Shown here: positions 53,251 through 62,490 of the stretch, piece by piece
How positions within the stretch are numbered: position 1 is the stretch's first letter
How the letters are laid out: each line of letters starts with the position of its first letter
DNA from: Balneolia bacterium
GTDB lineage: Bacteria; Bacteroidota; Rhodothermia; Balneolales; Cyclonatronaceae
NCBI GenBank assembly: GCA_022565795.1
Contig: JAIUMA010000002.1
Coordinates: 1-64,000, forward strand
Length of the DNA stretch: 64,000 nucleotides
Direction of reading: 5' to 3'
The notes under the pieces: model-generated
The model's database searches: none
The model's input: only the letters and a program-made list of their open reading frames with translations
What the model was told of the DNA's origin: nothing
Translations under genes and position numbers: made by a program

Positions 53251-53787
53251 ATGAGCCGAAACGCCAAAAGAACCACAAGACAAATACTCGAAGACAACCT
53301 AAGCAGAAAAGCACCGGTAGAAATGCAGCAGCTCAAAGTGTGGCTGCACAACATCAGAAGTATGCATAATGTTGGATCGGCATTCAGAAGCTGTGATGCA
53401 CTTGGTGCCGGAGAGCTCGTCTTAACAGGCTACACGCCTCAGCCCCCAAGACCGGAAATCTCCAAGACCGCACTCGGCGCTGACGAATCCGTAGTGTGGA
53501 AAACACCCCCCAACCCAATCGATGAAATCAAACGTCTCAAAACCGAAGGCTACCGACTCATTGGCATTGAACAAACCAAAAACTCTCTGCTTATTGACCA
53601 TTTGGAAGTCAAACCCAACGATAAGATCATCCTGTTTTTCGGTAATGAAGTTACTGGTCTGGACGATGAGCTGTTGCCCTTAATGGAAAACTGCTATGAA
53701 ATCCCTCAGTATGGGCAGAAGCACTCGCTTAACGTGTCGGTAAGCATCGGCATCACCCTATATCACATTCTGGATCGCTGCCCCTGA
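53251..53787 (+). CDS. TrmH/SpoU-family RNA methyltransferase
   Basis: A 178-residue SPOUT methyltransferase. Motif 1 NVGSAFRSCDALG (about 36-48), motif 2 LFFGNEVTGLD (about 129-139) and motif 3 HSLNVSVSIGITLYH (about 156-170) are intact and form the trefoil knot that binds SAM. These enzymes methylate ribose 2'-OH in tRNA or rRNA; the exact site is not clear. It is short, with only a basic N-terminal extension of about 20 residues. It is divergent from greA. Confidence 0.9.
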   Translation: MSRNAKRTTRQILEDNLSRKAPVEMQQLKVWLHNIRSMHNVGSAFRSCDALGAGELVLTGYTPQPPRPEISKTALGADESVVWKTPPNPIDEIKRLKTEGYRLIGIEQTKNSLLIDHLEVKPNDKIILFFGNEVTGLDDELLPLMENCYEIPQYGQKHSLNVSVSIGITLYHILDRCP

Positions 53788-53928
53788 TTCTTTGCTCTTT
53801 GAACGATTAGCCCTTATCTTGGGAGGCTATATCGTTTAAGGTAATTTAGACTATTAACGGAGCGAACGACTCAACCCGGAATAGACTTCATTAATCAATA
53901 CTACACAAGTTTTTATACATTTACTTTC

Positions 53929-55968
53929 ATGTCTGACAGAGTTCTCGTTACTGCAGCACTTCCTTACGCAAACGGCCCGCTTCACCTTGGTCATCTTGCC
54001 GGAGCCTACCTTCCCTCCGATCTTTATGTTCGCTACATGCGGCTGGCAGGTAAAGAGATTCTTTTCATTTGCGGCTCAGACGAGCACGGTGTCCCCATTA
54101 CTATTGCGGCCGACAAAGAAGGCGTAACGCCTCAGGATATAGTTGATCGCTACCACAAAATCAACAAACAGGCATTTGAAGATTTTGGCATCTCCTTCGA
54201 TTATTACGGGCGCACCAGCTCTGAAACGCACAAAGATATTTCGCAGAAATTCTTCAAAAAGCTGCATGATGATGGCGTCTTCGTAAAAAAAACCGAGAAG
54301 CAGTATTTCGACACCGAAGCTCAGATGTTTCTGGCTGACCGCTACATAAAAGGAACCTGTCCGAAATGCGGTTATGAGGAGGCTTATGGCGATCAGTGCG
54401 AGAAGTGCGGTACAGCGCTCTCCCCTTCAGAGCTTGGCAACCCCAAAAGTATGCTAAGCGGCGCAACGCCAGAACTGAGAGAAACAGAGCACTGGTATAT
54501 CCCGCTCGGCAACTATCAGGAATGGCTTGGTGAGTGGATTGATGGCCATGGTGATTGGAAAGCAAACGTCGTGGGGCAGTGTAAAAGCTGGCTTGAGGGT
54601 GGCCTGAGTGAGCGTGCGGTAACCCGAGACCTGAAGTGGGGCGTTCCGGTGCCACTTGAAGGCGCTGATGGCAAAGTACTGTACGTGTGGTTCGATGCCC
54701 CTATCGGTTATATATCAGCTACCGTAGAGTGGGCTGCACAAACCGGTTCGCCGGAAGAGTGGAAACTTTTCTGGCAGCAGGAAGATACCGAGCTCATCCA
54801 CTTCATCGGGAAAGACAACATCGTATTCCACTGCATTATGTTTCCGGCTATGCTTAAAGCGCACGGTGACTACGTGCTTCCGAAGAACGTGCCGGCCAAC
54901 GAGTTCCTGAATCTTGAAGGCAAAAAGCTTTCAACATCGCGCGGATGGGCCGTATGGCTTCATGAATATCTTGAGGAGTTCGAGCCCGACCTGCTGCGCT
55001 ATGCGCTCACCACCATCCTGCCGGAAAATAAAGACAGCGACTTCTCCTGGAAAGACTTTCAGGGACGCGTGAACAACGATTTAGCTGATGTGTTCGGCAA
55101 CTTTGTTTTCCGCACGTTTTCTTTTATCGACCGCTTTTTCGAAGGCAAGCTTCCGGAGCTTAAAAATGCTTCTAAAGAGGATCTGGCTCTGCTGGCAGAA
55201 ATCGAGAAGCACGGCAAGTTGATTTCCGAGGCTTATGAGAAGTTTCGCTTCAAAGACGCTGCACATCACACGATCAATCTGGCACGCCTTGGCAACAAGT
55301 ATTTCACAGACATGGAGCCTTGGCACTCCCGCAAGACCGATATCGGGAAATGCGGCAATACGTTACACGTGTCAGCACAGATCGTTGCGGCACTCTCTGT
55401 GTACTTCGAGCCAATTGTTCCTGATGCATGCTCCAAACTCAAAACTGCGCTCAACCTAAGTGTGAACGGCCTCATCTTATGGAACGAGGTTAGCTCTGAA
55501 ATGCTAAAAGCTGGTCAGCCGCTTACGGCCGGAGAAATTCCGTTCAAGAAAATTGAGGACAGCCAGATTCAAAAACAGATTGACCGTTTGGAAGCCCGCG
55601 CTGCCGAGCATGCCGGACCTGCCGAACCGGATCTGGAGCCTGAAAAAGATGCTATCGAGTTCGACGACTTCGTCAAACTCGATCTTCGCGTGGCGCGGAT
55701 TCTTGAGGCCGAAAAGGTGAAAAAGTCGAAAAAACTCCTGAAAATAAAGGTTGATGTGGGCTATGAAGAACGCATTATCCTTAGCGGGATTTCACAGTTC
55801 CACGAGCCAGAGGATATCATTGGCAAGAACGTGGTAGTGGTTGCGAACCTTAAACCCCGCAAGATGATGGGCATGGAAAGCAAAGGCATGATTCTGATGG
55901 CTGAAGATCCCGCAGACGGTCTGTTGTTCGTCAGCTCTGATGCCCGCCCTGGTTCAGTGGTTAATTAA
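53929..55968 (+). CDS. metG: Methionine-tRNA ligase
   Basis: A 679-residue class I synthetase. The HIGH motif is HLGH (19-22), the KMSKS motif is KLSTS (about 333-337), and a zinc knuckle has Cys144, Cys147, Cys157 and Cys160 (CPKCG, CEKCG). The anticodon domain occupies about 390-560, and an appended tRNA-binding OB fold (about 570-679, FVKLDLRVARILEAE) is of the dimerising Trbp111 type. It charges tRNA-Met. The glycogen debranching gene begins 21 bases after its stop. Confidence 0.97.
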   Translation: MSDRVLVTAALPYANGPLHLGHLAGAYLPSDLYVRYMRLAGKEILFICGSDEHGVPITIAADKEGVTPQDIVDRYHKINKQAFEDFGISFDYYGRTSSETHKDISQKFFKKLHDDGVFVKKTEKQYFDTEAQMFLADRYIKGTCPKCGYEEAYGDQCEKCGTALSPSELGNPKSMLSGATPELRETEHWYIPLGNYQEWLGEWIDGHGDWKANVVGQCKSWLEGGLSERAVTRDLKWGVPVPLEGADGKVLYVWFDAPIGYISATVEWAAQTGSPEEWKLFWQQEDTELIHFIGKDNIVFHCIMFPAMLKAHGDYVLPKNVPANEFLNLEGKKLSTSRGWAVWLHEYLEEFEPDLLRYALTTILPENKDSDFSWKDFQGRVNNDLADVFGNFVFRTFSFIDRFFEGKLPELKNASKEDLALLAEIEKHGKLISEAYEKFRFKDAAHHTINLARLGNKYFTDMEPWHSRKTDIGKCGNTLHVSAQIVAALSVYFEPIVPDACSKLKTALNLSVNGLILWNEVSSEMLKAGQPLTAGEIPFKKIEDSQIQKQIDRLEARAAEHAGPAEPDLEPEKDAIEFDDFVKLDLRVARILEAEKVKKSKKLLKIKVDVGYEERIILSGISQFHEPEDIIGKNVVVVANLKPRKMMGMESKGMILMAEDPADGLLFVSSDARPGSVVN

Positions 55969-55989
55969 GAAGTATTTGAAAGTCATTTG

Positions 55990-58029
55990 ATGCAAAAAGA
56001 AACGGACACGGCTGTAGCAACAAACAGAAACTCCACTGGAAGCAACCCGAGGCTTGGCTGCTTTCCCGAAAAAGAGCATACCGAATTCAGGATTTTCTGT
56101 CCCCGTGCCGAGTCTGTTGAGGTGGAAATTTTCGAAAATACGGACCAGGATAAGGGCGACCGCTTTGCGCTGAACCGTAACGGCAACGATATCTGGCAGC
56201 TTACCATAAAAGGCAACCACGAAGGCCAGCTCTACGGATACAGAATCAAACCACCGGCCGACAAGCCCTGCTACGACTGTCCTGATGATGACATTCTCAT
56301 TGCCGATCCGTACAGCATGCTGGTCGTTACAGAAAACACGCATCTGCAGCGCCCCAAAAGCGTGATCATGAAGCCGGAGCCTTTCGACTGGCAAGGTGAC
56401 ACGTTTGTTTGTCCTGAAGACATCCGTGATTTGGTGATATACGAAACACATTTGAAGGATTTAACGGCTCATGAGTCAGCCGGAGCGCATCAGCCCGGAA
56501 CGTATAAAGGATTCGTAGATACAAACGGGCTTGGAGGAATCAATCATCTTAAGAAAATGGGCGTTAATGCCGTAGAACTTCTGCCTCTCCAAAAGTTTGC
56601 TTATTTCGAGCCTCCGCACAATGAGCCGATCAGCGACGGTGTAATCAATACCTGGAATGCCTACGGTCGAAACTATTGGGGTTACATGACCTCTTTCTTT
56701 TTCGCGCCCGAAACTATCTATGCTACCGACGGCACAATCGAGCCGGGAGCGTTGAATGGGACGTCGAAAAAAGCAATACGTGAGCTTAAGGAGATGGTGA
56801 GGGCGCTTCATAAAGAGGGCATCACCGTAATTCTCGACGTGGTCTACAATCACGTTTCACAGTACGACCTGAATCCGTTCAAGCTTATAGATAAGGAATA
56901 CTATTTCCGGCTGAACGAAGACGGACACTACATTTCCGACAGCGGTTGCGGTAACGACTTCAAAACAGAAGCTCCGATGGCGCGCAGACTCATTATCGAC
57001 AGCGTACTGTACTGGATGCAGGAGTTTCACATCGATGGGTTCCGCTTCGACCTGGCAAACCTCATCGATCGCGAAACGCTTCAACAGCTGCGTAAAGAAG
57101 CTGAAGCCATCAACCCAAACGTTATATTAATTGGTGAACCCTGGGGCGGTGGATACGATCCCAAAGGCTTTTCCGAGATTGGCTGGCCATCGTGGAATGA
57201 CCAGATTCGTAACGGTGTGAAAGGTTCAGATCCGACTAAGGATCTTGGTTTCATCTTTGGCAAATGGCAATGGGAGGCTTCTCGTGAAGGCCTTGAAAAC
57301 TTCCTGAGCGGCACCCTGAACGGATTCAGCAACGGAAGATATAACACCAGTGCGCATGCCGTTAACTATCTGGAATCACACGATGGGTATACCCTTGGAG
57401 ATTTTATCCGGATTGGCCTGAATCCCGGGATGGCTTCGAAGACACATAAGCGCTCGGACTTGGTCAGACTCACACAAGACCAGCTCAAACTTAACAAGCT
57501 GGCGGCACTCTTCCTTTTTGCAGCACAGGGCACTACTATGATTCATGCCGGACAAGAGTGGGCGCGTACAAAAATTGTAGAACCTATAGATGGCATCGAA
57601 GATCCCTTTGCGGGACATATCGACCACAACAGTTACGAGAAGGATAACAAAACGAATTATCTGAACTTCAGCGACATGAGAAAGAATCAAGAGCTTTTTA
57701 ACTATTACAGAGCTCTGATTGAACTTCGCAAGAACGCCCCTGCCCTTAGCAAAGCTCGCTCGCAGGATTTACGATTTTGGAATTATAGCGACAGTCTGCA
57801 TGTAACGCTCTCCATCTTTGGTGAAGGATGTGGAGACAATTACGACTACATCGTAAGCCTTAACGGAAATCCGTTTGCCGTTCATACCATCGATTTGCCT
57901 CATGGGGTGTGGGAAATCGTGGCATCCGGCAATATGGTGGCCGCCAGCGGCTTCGATATAGCAGCCGAAAAACTAAACGTCGACCCATCTTCAGGGTTTA
58001 TTTTAAGAAAGTTGCGTGATAGGGATTAA
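55990..58029 (+). CDS. glgX: Glycogen debranching enzyme (GlgX/isoamylase type)
   Basis: A 679-residue GH13 enzyme, started at the ATG at 55990 (a TTG lies one codon upstream). An N-terminal CBM48-like domain (about 15-120) precedes the TIM barrel. The catalytic residues are the nucleophile Asp in GFRFDLANL, the acid Glu in LIGEPWGG and the transition-state Asp in ESHDGY. DVVYNH is the first conserved block. It cleaves alpha-1,6 branches of glycogen or limit dextrins. No other glycogen gene is in the window. It overlaps nothing and follows metG closely. Confidence 0.9.
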   Translation: MQKETDTAVATNRNSTGSNPRLGCFPEKEHTEFRIFCPRAESVEVEIFENTDQDKGDRFALNRNGNDIWQLTIKGNHEGQLYGYRIKPPADKPCYDCPDDDILIADPYSMLVVTENTHLQRPKSVIMKPEPFDWQGDTFVCPEDIRDLVIYETHLKDLTAHESAGAHQPGTYKGFVDTNGLGGINHLKKMGVNAVELLPLQKFAYFEPPHNEPISDGVINTWNAYGRNYWGYMTSFFFAPETIYATDGTIEPGALNGTSKKAIRELKEMVRALHKEGITVILDVVYNHVSQYDLNPFKLIDKEYYFRLNEDGHYISDSGCGNDFKTEAPMARRLIIDSVLYWMQEFHIDGFRFDLANLIDRETLQQLRKEAEAINPNVILIGEPWGGGYDPKGFSEIGWPSWNDQIRNGVKGSDPTKDLGFIFGKWQWEASREGLENFLSGTLNGFSNGRYNTSAHAVNYLESHDGYTLGDFIRIGLNPGMASKTHKRSDLVRLTQDQLKLNKLAALFLFAAQGTTMIHAGQEWARTKIVEPIDGIEDPFAGHIDHNSYEKDNKTNYLNFSDMRKNQELFNYYRALIELRKNAPALSKARSQDLRFWNYSDSLHVTLSIFGEGCGDNYDYIVSLNGNPFAVHTIDLPHGVWEIVASGNMVAASGFDIAAEKLNVDPSSGFILRKLRDRD

Positions 58030-58082
58030 ATACAATATTTTAACCCAACTTTTCTAACCCACCAACTAAACCAGACATAACT

Positions 58083-59444
58083 TTGGCAACTATCGAAAAT
58101 CCCGGCAGAGGAACGTGGAACAGTAAACTCGGTTTCATTCTCGCCGCAGCCGGCTCGGCCGTAGGGCTTGGAAATATTTGGGGCTTTCCCACTCAGGTAG
58201 CAGATAATGGCGGCGCAGCTTTTATTCTCGTTTATTTGGTCTGCTGTATTTTGGTAGGTCTGCCGGTTATGATAGCCGAAATAACGATCGGCCGTAAAAC
58301 AGGCAAGAACCCGGTGGGTGCCTTCAAAGCCCTGGATTCCAGCGGTTTTGGTGCAATTATTGGCTACTGGGGTGTATTATGCGGAATGATGATTCTGGCC
58401 TTTTATCTGGTTATTTCCGGCTGGACAGTCGCCTATGTTTTTGAGGAAATCCTAAAGTACACTGGTAATGTGTCCGGCGCCGCGTGGTTCGGTGATCTTG
58501 CAAATGGTCCCAAAAACGCCATCTTTACCATTGTATTCATGCTTTTCACTGTCGGAATTATTAACGGCGGAGTAAGCAATGGTATAGAACGCGCAACAAA
58601 AGTACTCATGCCTTTTTTGCTTTTCATACTACTGGTGATGATTGGCTATGTGTTTACCCTTGAGGGCAGCGCACTTGGTGTACGGGAATACCTGATGCCC
58701 GACTTTAGCCTGTTGAGTGTAGATCTAACGCTTTCCGCTATGGGACAAGCTTTCTTCTCCCTCTCGCTTGGTATGGGCGCCCTTATCACTTATGGTTCAT
58801 ACCTGAAGAAGAACCAGAATATTATGGAATCAGCGGCTTATGTCACCGTGTTCGATATTTTCATCGCCTTTGTTGCCGGCATGCTTGTAATTCCTGCCAT
58901 GTATGTTGCCCTCACGCAGGGGATTCCAATTTTTGGCGAAGACGGCGAGCTCATATCATCTGTATCTCTTGTATTTACTGTTCTTCCACAGCTATTTGAG
59001 AATTTGGGCGGATTTCTTGGCCTGTTCGTTTCAATATCATTCTTTCTACTGCTTGGGCTGGCAGCCCTAACTTCATCCATATCGCTACTCGAGGTACCGG
59101 TATCTTATGTAATTGATGAGCACAAAATTCCCCGCAAGAAAGCTTCCTTGATTATTGGTGGAATTGTACTTTTCTTCGCGCTAATCATCTCTTTCGATAT
59201 CGGCCTGATCGATGTCTTTGTAAACATCTTCAACGAAATCGGACTTCCGCTTGGCGGAATGATGACCTGTATTTTCCTGGGTTGGGTATGGAAATCCAGC
59301 AACGCGCTTCTTGAAATTGATCAGGGATTTCCGGGGGCTTCAAATTCAGGAGTTGGTCGTCTTTGGGCTTTCTTCATTCAGTATATCTGCCCTGTGCTTA
59401 TTGGCATCGTATTCGTAACCACGGTCCTAAATATCATTAGGTGA
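58083..59444 (+). CDS. Sodium:neurotransmitter symporter family (NSS) transporter
   Basis: A 453-residue protein with 11-12 membrane helices of the LeuT fold. The N-terminal signature WNSKLGFILAAAGSAVGLGN IWGFP covers the Na+ and substrate sites, with the unwound helix 1 at AGSAVGLGN. The start is a TTG at 58083, because no ATG lies close and the conserved first helix begins 11 residues later. NSS proteins take up amino acids with Na+; the substrate is not predictable here. It lies 53 bases after glgX and 82 bases before efp. Confidence 0.9.
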   Translation: MATIENPGRGTWNSKLGFILAAAGSAVGLGNIWGFPTQVADNGGAAFILVYLVCCILVGLPVMIAEITIGRKTGKNPVGAFKALDSSGFGAIIGYWGVLCGMMILAFYLVISGWTVAYVFEEILKYTGNVSGAAWFGDLANGPKNAIFTIVFMLFTVGIINGGVSNGIERATKVLMPFLLFILLVMIGYVFTLEGSALGVREYLMPDFSLLSVDLTLSAMGQAFFSLSLGMGALITYGSYLKKNQNIMESAAYVTVFDIFIAFVAGMLVIPAMYVALTQGIPIFGEDGELISSVSLVFTVLPQLFENLGGFLGLFVSISFFLLLGLAALTSSISLLEVPVSYVIDEHKIPRKKASLIIGGIVLFFALIISFDIGLIDVFVNIFNEIGLPLGGMMTCIFLGWVWKSSNALLEIDQGFPGASNSGVGRLWAFFIQYICPVLIGIVFVTTVLNIIR

Positions 59445-59526
59445 GATTAAAAAAAGAGTGGTAAATTGCCATTCTGTAGTATTTTGTTATTATTTAATTA
59501 TAACTGAAACGGTTAAATCATTATTT

Positions 59527-60099
59527 ATGCCTAAAGTTTCAACCGCTGACTTCAAAAACGGGCTCACTATCATTGTGAACTCTCAGCTCTACACCATTAT
59601 TGAATTTCAGCATGTTAAGCCCGGTAAAGGGCCCGCTTTTGTGCGCACTAAACTGAAAGGTGTTGAAACCGGAAAAATTATAGACAAGACCTTCAGATCC
59701 GGCGAAAGCATGGACTCCGTGCGGATCGAGCGTCACCCCTACCAATTTCTTTATTTCGATGGCAGTCTTTATCACTTCATGCATACCCAAACCTATGAAC
59801 AGGTTGGTCTGATGCCAGAGATTGTAGACCGTCCGGAATTTATGAAGGAAAGCCAGGAAGTAACCATTGCTATTAACGCAGAAGAGGAAAAGATCCTGTT
59901 CACTGAAATGGCCGACCACGTATCACTGCAAATTTCACAAACCGATCCCGGTGTTAAAGGAGATACGGCACAGGGTGGATCAAAGCCTGCTACACTCGAA
60001 ACAGGTGCAGTAGTACAGGTACCGCTCTTTATTAATGAAGGCGATTTGGTAAAAGTCGACACCCGCACTAAATCATACCTCGAAAGGGTTAAAAGCTAA
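59527..60099 (+). CDS. efp: Elongation factor P
   Basis: A 190-residue EF-P. The start at the ATG at 59527 gives the conserved beginning [12 protein letters not shown]; an upstream GTG would add 23 unrelated residues. The KOW-like domain I has the loop [10 protein letters not shown] with K34, the usual modification site. Domains II and III follow, ending [13 protein letters not shown]. It relieves ribosome stalling at polyproline. The efp-accB-accC order is common in Bacteroidota and related phyla. Confidence 0.96.
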   Translation: MPKVSTADFKNGLTIIVNSQLYTIIEFQHVKPGKGPAFVRTKLKGVETGKIIDKTFRSGESMDSVRIERHPYQFLYFDGSLYHFMHTQTYEQVGLMPEIVDRPEFMKESQEVTIAINAEEEKILFTEMADHVSLQISQTDPGVKGDTAQGGSKPATLETGAVVQVPLFINEGDLVKVDTRTKSYLERVKS

Positions 60100-60118
60100 T
60101 TCTAATTTTTCTAAAACT

Positions 60119-60589
60119 ATGGATCTCAAATTAATTCAAAGTCTTCTTGACATGATTTCTGAAAGCGATCTCAACGAGGTGGCTATAGAAGAAGGAAATC
60201 TGAAAATTAAAGTTAAAAAGCAAAGTGAAGCTGCTGCTCCGCGTGAGCAGGTTTATTATGCGCAAGCTCCTGCAGCACCACAAGCTTCCGCACCGGCGGC
60301 ACCGGCAGCGCAGCCGGCAGCAGAAAAACCAGCAGCTGCACCTTCCAATACAGAGGAAATCAAGTCTCCTATCGTTGGCACGTTCTATGCCGCTCCGAAT
60401 CCTGAGTCTCCGGACTTTGTTAAAGTTGGCGACACCATTAAGAAGGGTGATGTGCTCTGTATCGTGGAAGCCATGAAAATCATGAATGAAATCGAAAGCG
60501 AAGTTTCCGGCAAGGTTGTTAAGGTACTTGTTTCTGATGCACAGCCTGTGGAATTCGACCAGCCTCTCTTTCTGATCGAACCAAACTAA
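60119..60589 (+). CDS. accB: Biotin carboxyl carrier protein of acetyl-CoA carboxylase
   Basis: A 156-residue BCCP. An N-terminal segment (1-37) leads to an Ala/Pro-rich flexible linker (about 38-75) and a biotinyl domain (about 80-156). The biotin site is EAMKIM with K120. It carries carboxybiotin between biotin carboxylase and carboxyltransferase at the start of fatty acid synthesis. It is 19 bases after efp and 6 bases before accC. Confidence 0.97.
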   Translation: MDLKLIQSLLDMISESDLNEVAIEEGNLKIKVKKQSEAAAPREQVYYAQAPAAPQASAPAAPAAQPAAEKPAAAPSNTEEIKSPIVGTFYAAPNPESPDFVKVGDTIKKGDVLCIVEAMKIMNEIESEVSGKVVKVLVSDAQPVEFDQPLFLIEPN

Positions 60590-60595
60590 ACTACG

Positions 60596-61945
60596 ATGTT
60601 CAAAAAAATTCTTATAGCGAACCGCGGCGAGATTGCTCTCCGCGTTATTCGTACATGTAAGGAAATGGGCATCAAAACCGTAGCCGTTTATTCTACGGCC
60701 GATGCTAACAGCCTTCACGTACGTTTCGCCGATGAAGCCGTATGTATCGGACCTCCTGTTTCCAAAGAAAGTTATCTGAAAATCCAGCGGATTATGGCTG
60801 CGGCCGAAATCACGAATGCAGAGGCCATCCACCCGGGATACGGTTTCCTTGCAGAAAACGCTGAGTTCTCCAGAATCTGCCAGGAGCACAACATTAAGTT
60901 TATCGGCCCAAGCCCGGAAATGATTTCGGCTATGGGGGATAAATCAACGGCGAAAGCTCATATGATTAAATATGGCGTTCCTGTTGTGCCCGGCTCCGAT
61001 GGCAACATTTCCGACCTTAATGAAGCTCAGAAAGTTGCTGAAGAAATCGGCTATCCGGTAATCATCAAAGCTACGGCTGGCGGCGGCGGTCGCGGAATGC
61101 GTATCGTTAAGCAGGCCGCTGACTTCAAACGGGCATTCGACGGAGCCCGAAACGAGGCCGGTAGTGCTTTCGGCAATCCTGAAGTGTATATCGAAAAGTT
61201 TATCGAGGAGCCACGCCACGTTGAAATCCAGATTCTGGGTGATCGTCACGGCTATGTAACTCACCTGGGCGAACGCGACTGTTCACTTCAGCGAAGACAC
61301 CAGAAAATTCTGGAAGAGGCTCCATCACCGGTAATGGATCCGGAGCTTCGTGAGAAAATGGGGCAGGCTGCAATCCGTGCGGCTGAAACTGTAAACTACG
61401 AAGGCGCCGGAACTGTAGAATTCCTTCTCGACAAGAACAAGGATTTCTACTTTATGGAGATGAATACCCGAATACAGGTGGAGCATCCCGTTACAGAAGA
61501 AGTAACCAACGCCGATCTCATTAAAAATCAGATTGAGATTGCTGCAGGTCTTCCTCTCGAGCGCAAACCTCTCAAAATCAGAGGCCATTCCATTGAGTGC
61601 CGTATTAACGCGGAAGACCCTGAGTTTAACTTCAGGCCTTCTGCCGGCAAAATCACCGTTTTTCACCTGCCTGGCGGGCATAGCGTTCGTGTAGACACCC
61701 ACGCTTATTCCGGCTATGTAGTACCACCGAATTACGACTCGATGATTGCCAAGCTTATTGTAAGCGCGCCAAGTCGAAAAGAGGCAATTGCCCGTATGAA
61801 GCGTGCCCTCGAAGAATTCGTGATTGAAGGCATCAAGACTACAATTCCGTACCACATCCAGCTTATGGACAGCCCCGGATTTGTAAAAGGTGAATTCACC
61901 ACAGATTATCTCGAAAAACATTTCAAATTCGAACCCAATAAATAG
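60596..61945 (+). CDS. accC: Biotin carboxylase of acetyl-CoA carboxylase
   Basis: A 449-residue ATP-grasp enzyme. The N-terminal [13 protein letters not shown] is diagnostic. The glycine-rich ATP loop [14 protein letters not shown] (about 159-172), the catalytic [11 protein letters not shown] (about 235) and the metal and substrate site [16 protein letters not shown] (about 286-301) are intact. It carboxylates the biotin of AccB with bicarbonate and ATP. The start is 6 bases after accB. The gcvH gene follows 12 bases later, which is less usual. Confidence 0.97.
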   Translation: MFKKILIANRGEIALRVIRTCKEMGIKTVAVYSTADANSLHVRFADEAVCIGPPVSKESYLKIQRIMAAAEITNAEAIHPGYGFLAENAEFSRICQEHNIKFIGPSPEMISAMGDKSTAKAHMIKYGVPVVPGSDGNISDLNEAQKVAEEIGYPVIIKATAGGGGRGMRIVKQAADFKRAFDGARNEAGSAFGNPEVYIEKFIEEPRHVEIQILGDRHGYVTHLGERDCSLQRRHQKILEEAPSPVMDPELREKMGQAAIRAAETVNYEGAGTVEFLLDKNKDFYFMEMNTRIQVEHPVTEEVTNADLIKNQIEIAAGLPLERKPLKIRGHSIECRINAEDPEFNFRPSAGKITVFHLPGGHSVRVDTHAYSGYVVPPNYDSMIAKLIVSAPSRKEAIARMKRALEEFVIEGIKTTIPYHIQLMDSPGFVKGEFTTDYLEKHFKFEPNK

Positions 61946-61957
61946 GATCTCATATAC

Positions 61958-62338
61958 ATGAGCTACCCACAAGAGTTGAAATACACCAAGGAGCACGAGT
62001 GGCTCCGCGATAATGGTGATGGAACCGCGACTGTAGGTATCACCGAGTTTGCTCAAACCGAGCTTGGCGATATCGTTTTTGTTGAACTAAACGATGTAGG
62101 AGATTCCTACGATCAGGACGACGTCTTCGGGACAATCGAAGCCGTGAAGACTGTTTCTGATCTCTTTATGCCAGTTTCGGGTGAAGTCGTAGAAGTTAAC
62201 GAAGACCTTGCGGACAACCCGGAAATCGTTAATGAAGACCCGTATGGTAAAGGCTGGCTTGTAAAAATTAAGCTGAGCGATGCTTCTCAGGTCGAAAGCC
62301 TTATGGATGCCGATGCTTATCAGGAAATCATCGACTAG
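61958..62338 (+). CDS. gcvH: Glycine cleavage system H protein
   Basis: A 126-residue lipoyl-bearing H protein. The lipoyl lysine is K64 in EAVKTVSDL, within the usual beta-barrel fold (about 20-105). It carries the aminomethyl group between the P and T proteins and is also a lipoyl relay in some bacteria. P, T and L proteins are not in the window. It follows accC by 12 bases, before a strong terminator, so it probably shares the efp-acc transcript. Confidence 0.96.
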   Translation: MSYPQELKYTKEHEWLRDNGDGTATVGITEFAQTELGDIVFVELNDVGDSYDQDDVFGTIEAVKTVSDLFMPVSGEVVEVNEDLADNPEIVNEDPYGKGWLVKIKLSDASQVESLMDADAYQEIID

Positions 62339-62369
62339 CAGCATGAGGTAATCCCCTGTAAAGACTTTC

Positions 62370-62399
62370 AAAACCCCGTATTAAACAGTACGGGGTTTT
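62370..62399 (+). terminator. Terminator of the efp-accB-accC-gcvH run
   Basis: A perfect 11-bp stem, AAAACCCCGTA at 62370-62380 with TACGGGGTTTT at 62389-62399, has an 8-base loop and a U-run. Confidence 0.9.
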
Positions 62400-62490
62400 G
62401 TTGTTTTATGCACCATTTTATTTCTGTAAGCCGTACCTTTAGCGCGAAACCCATCACCCTTTATTAACACACTTTTTTCTGCTCAACGCC

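Noticed and set aside
60131-62056. Two long minus-strand frames opposite accB, accC and gcvH
   Set aside because: They oppose conserved housekeeping genes and have no recognisable features.
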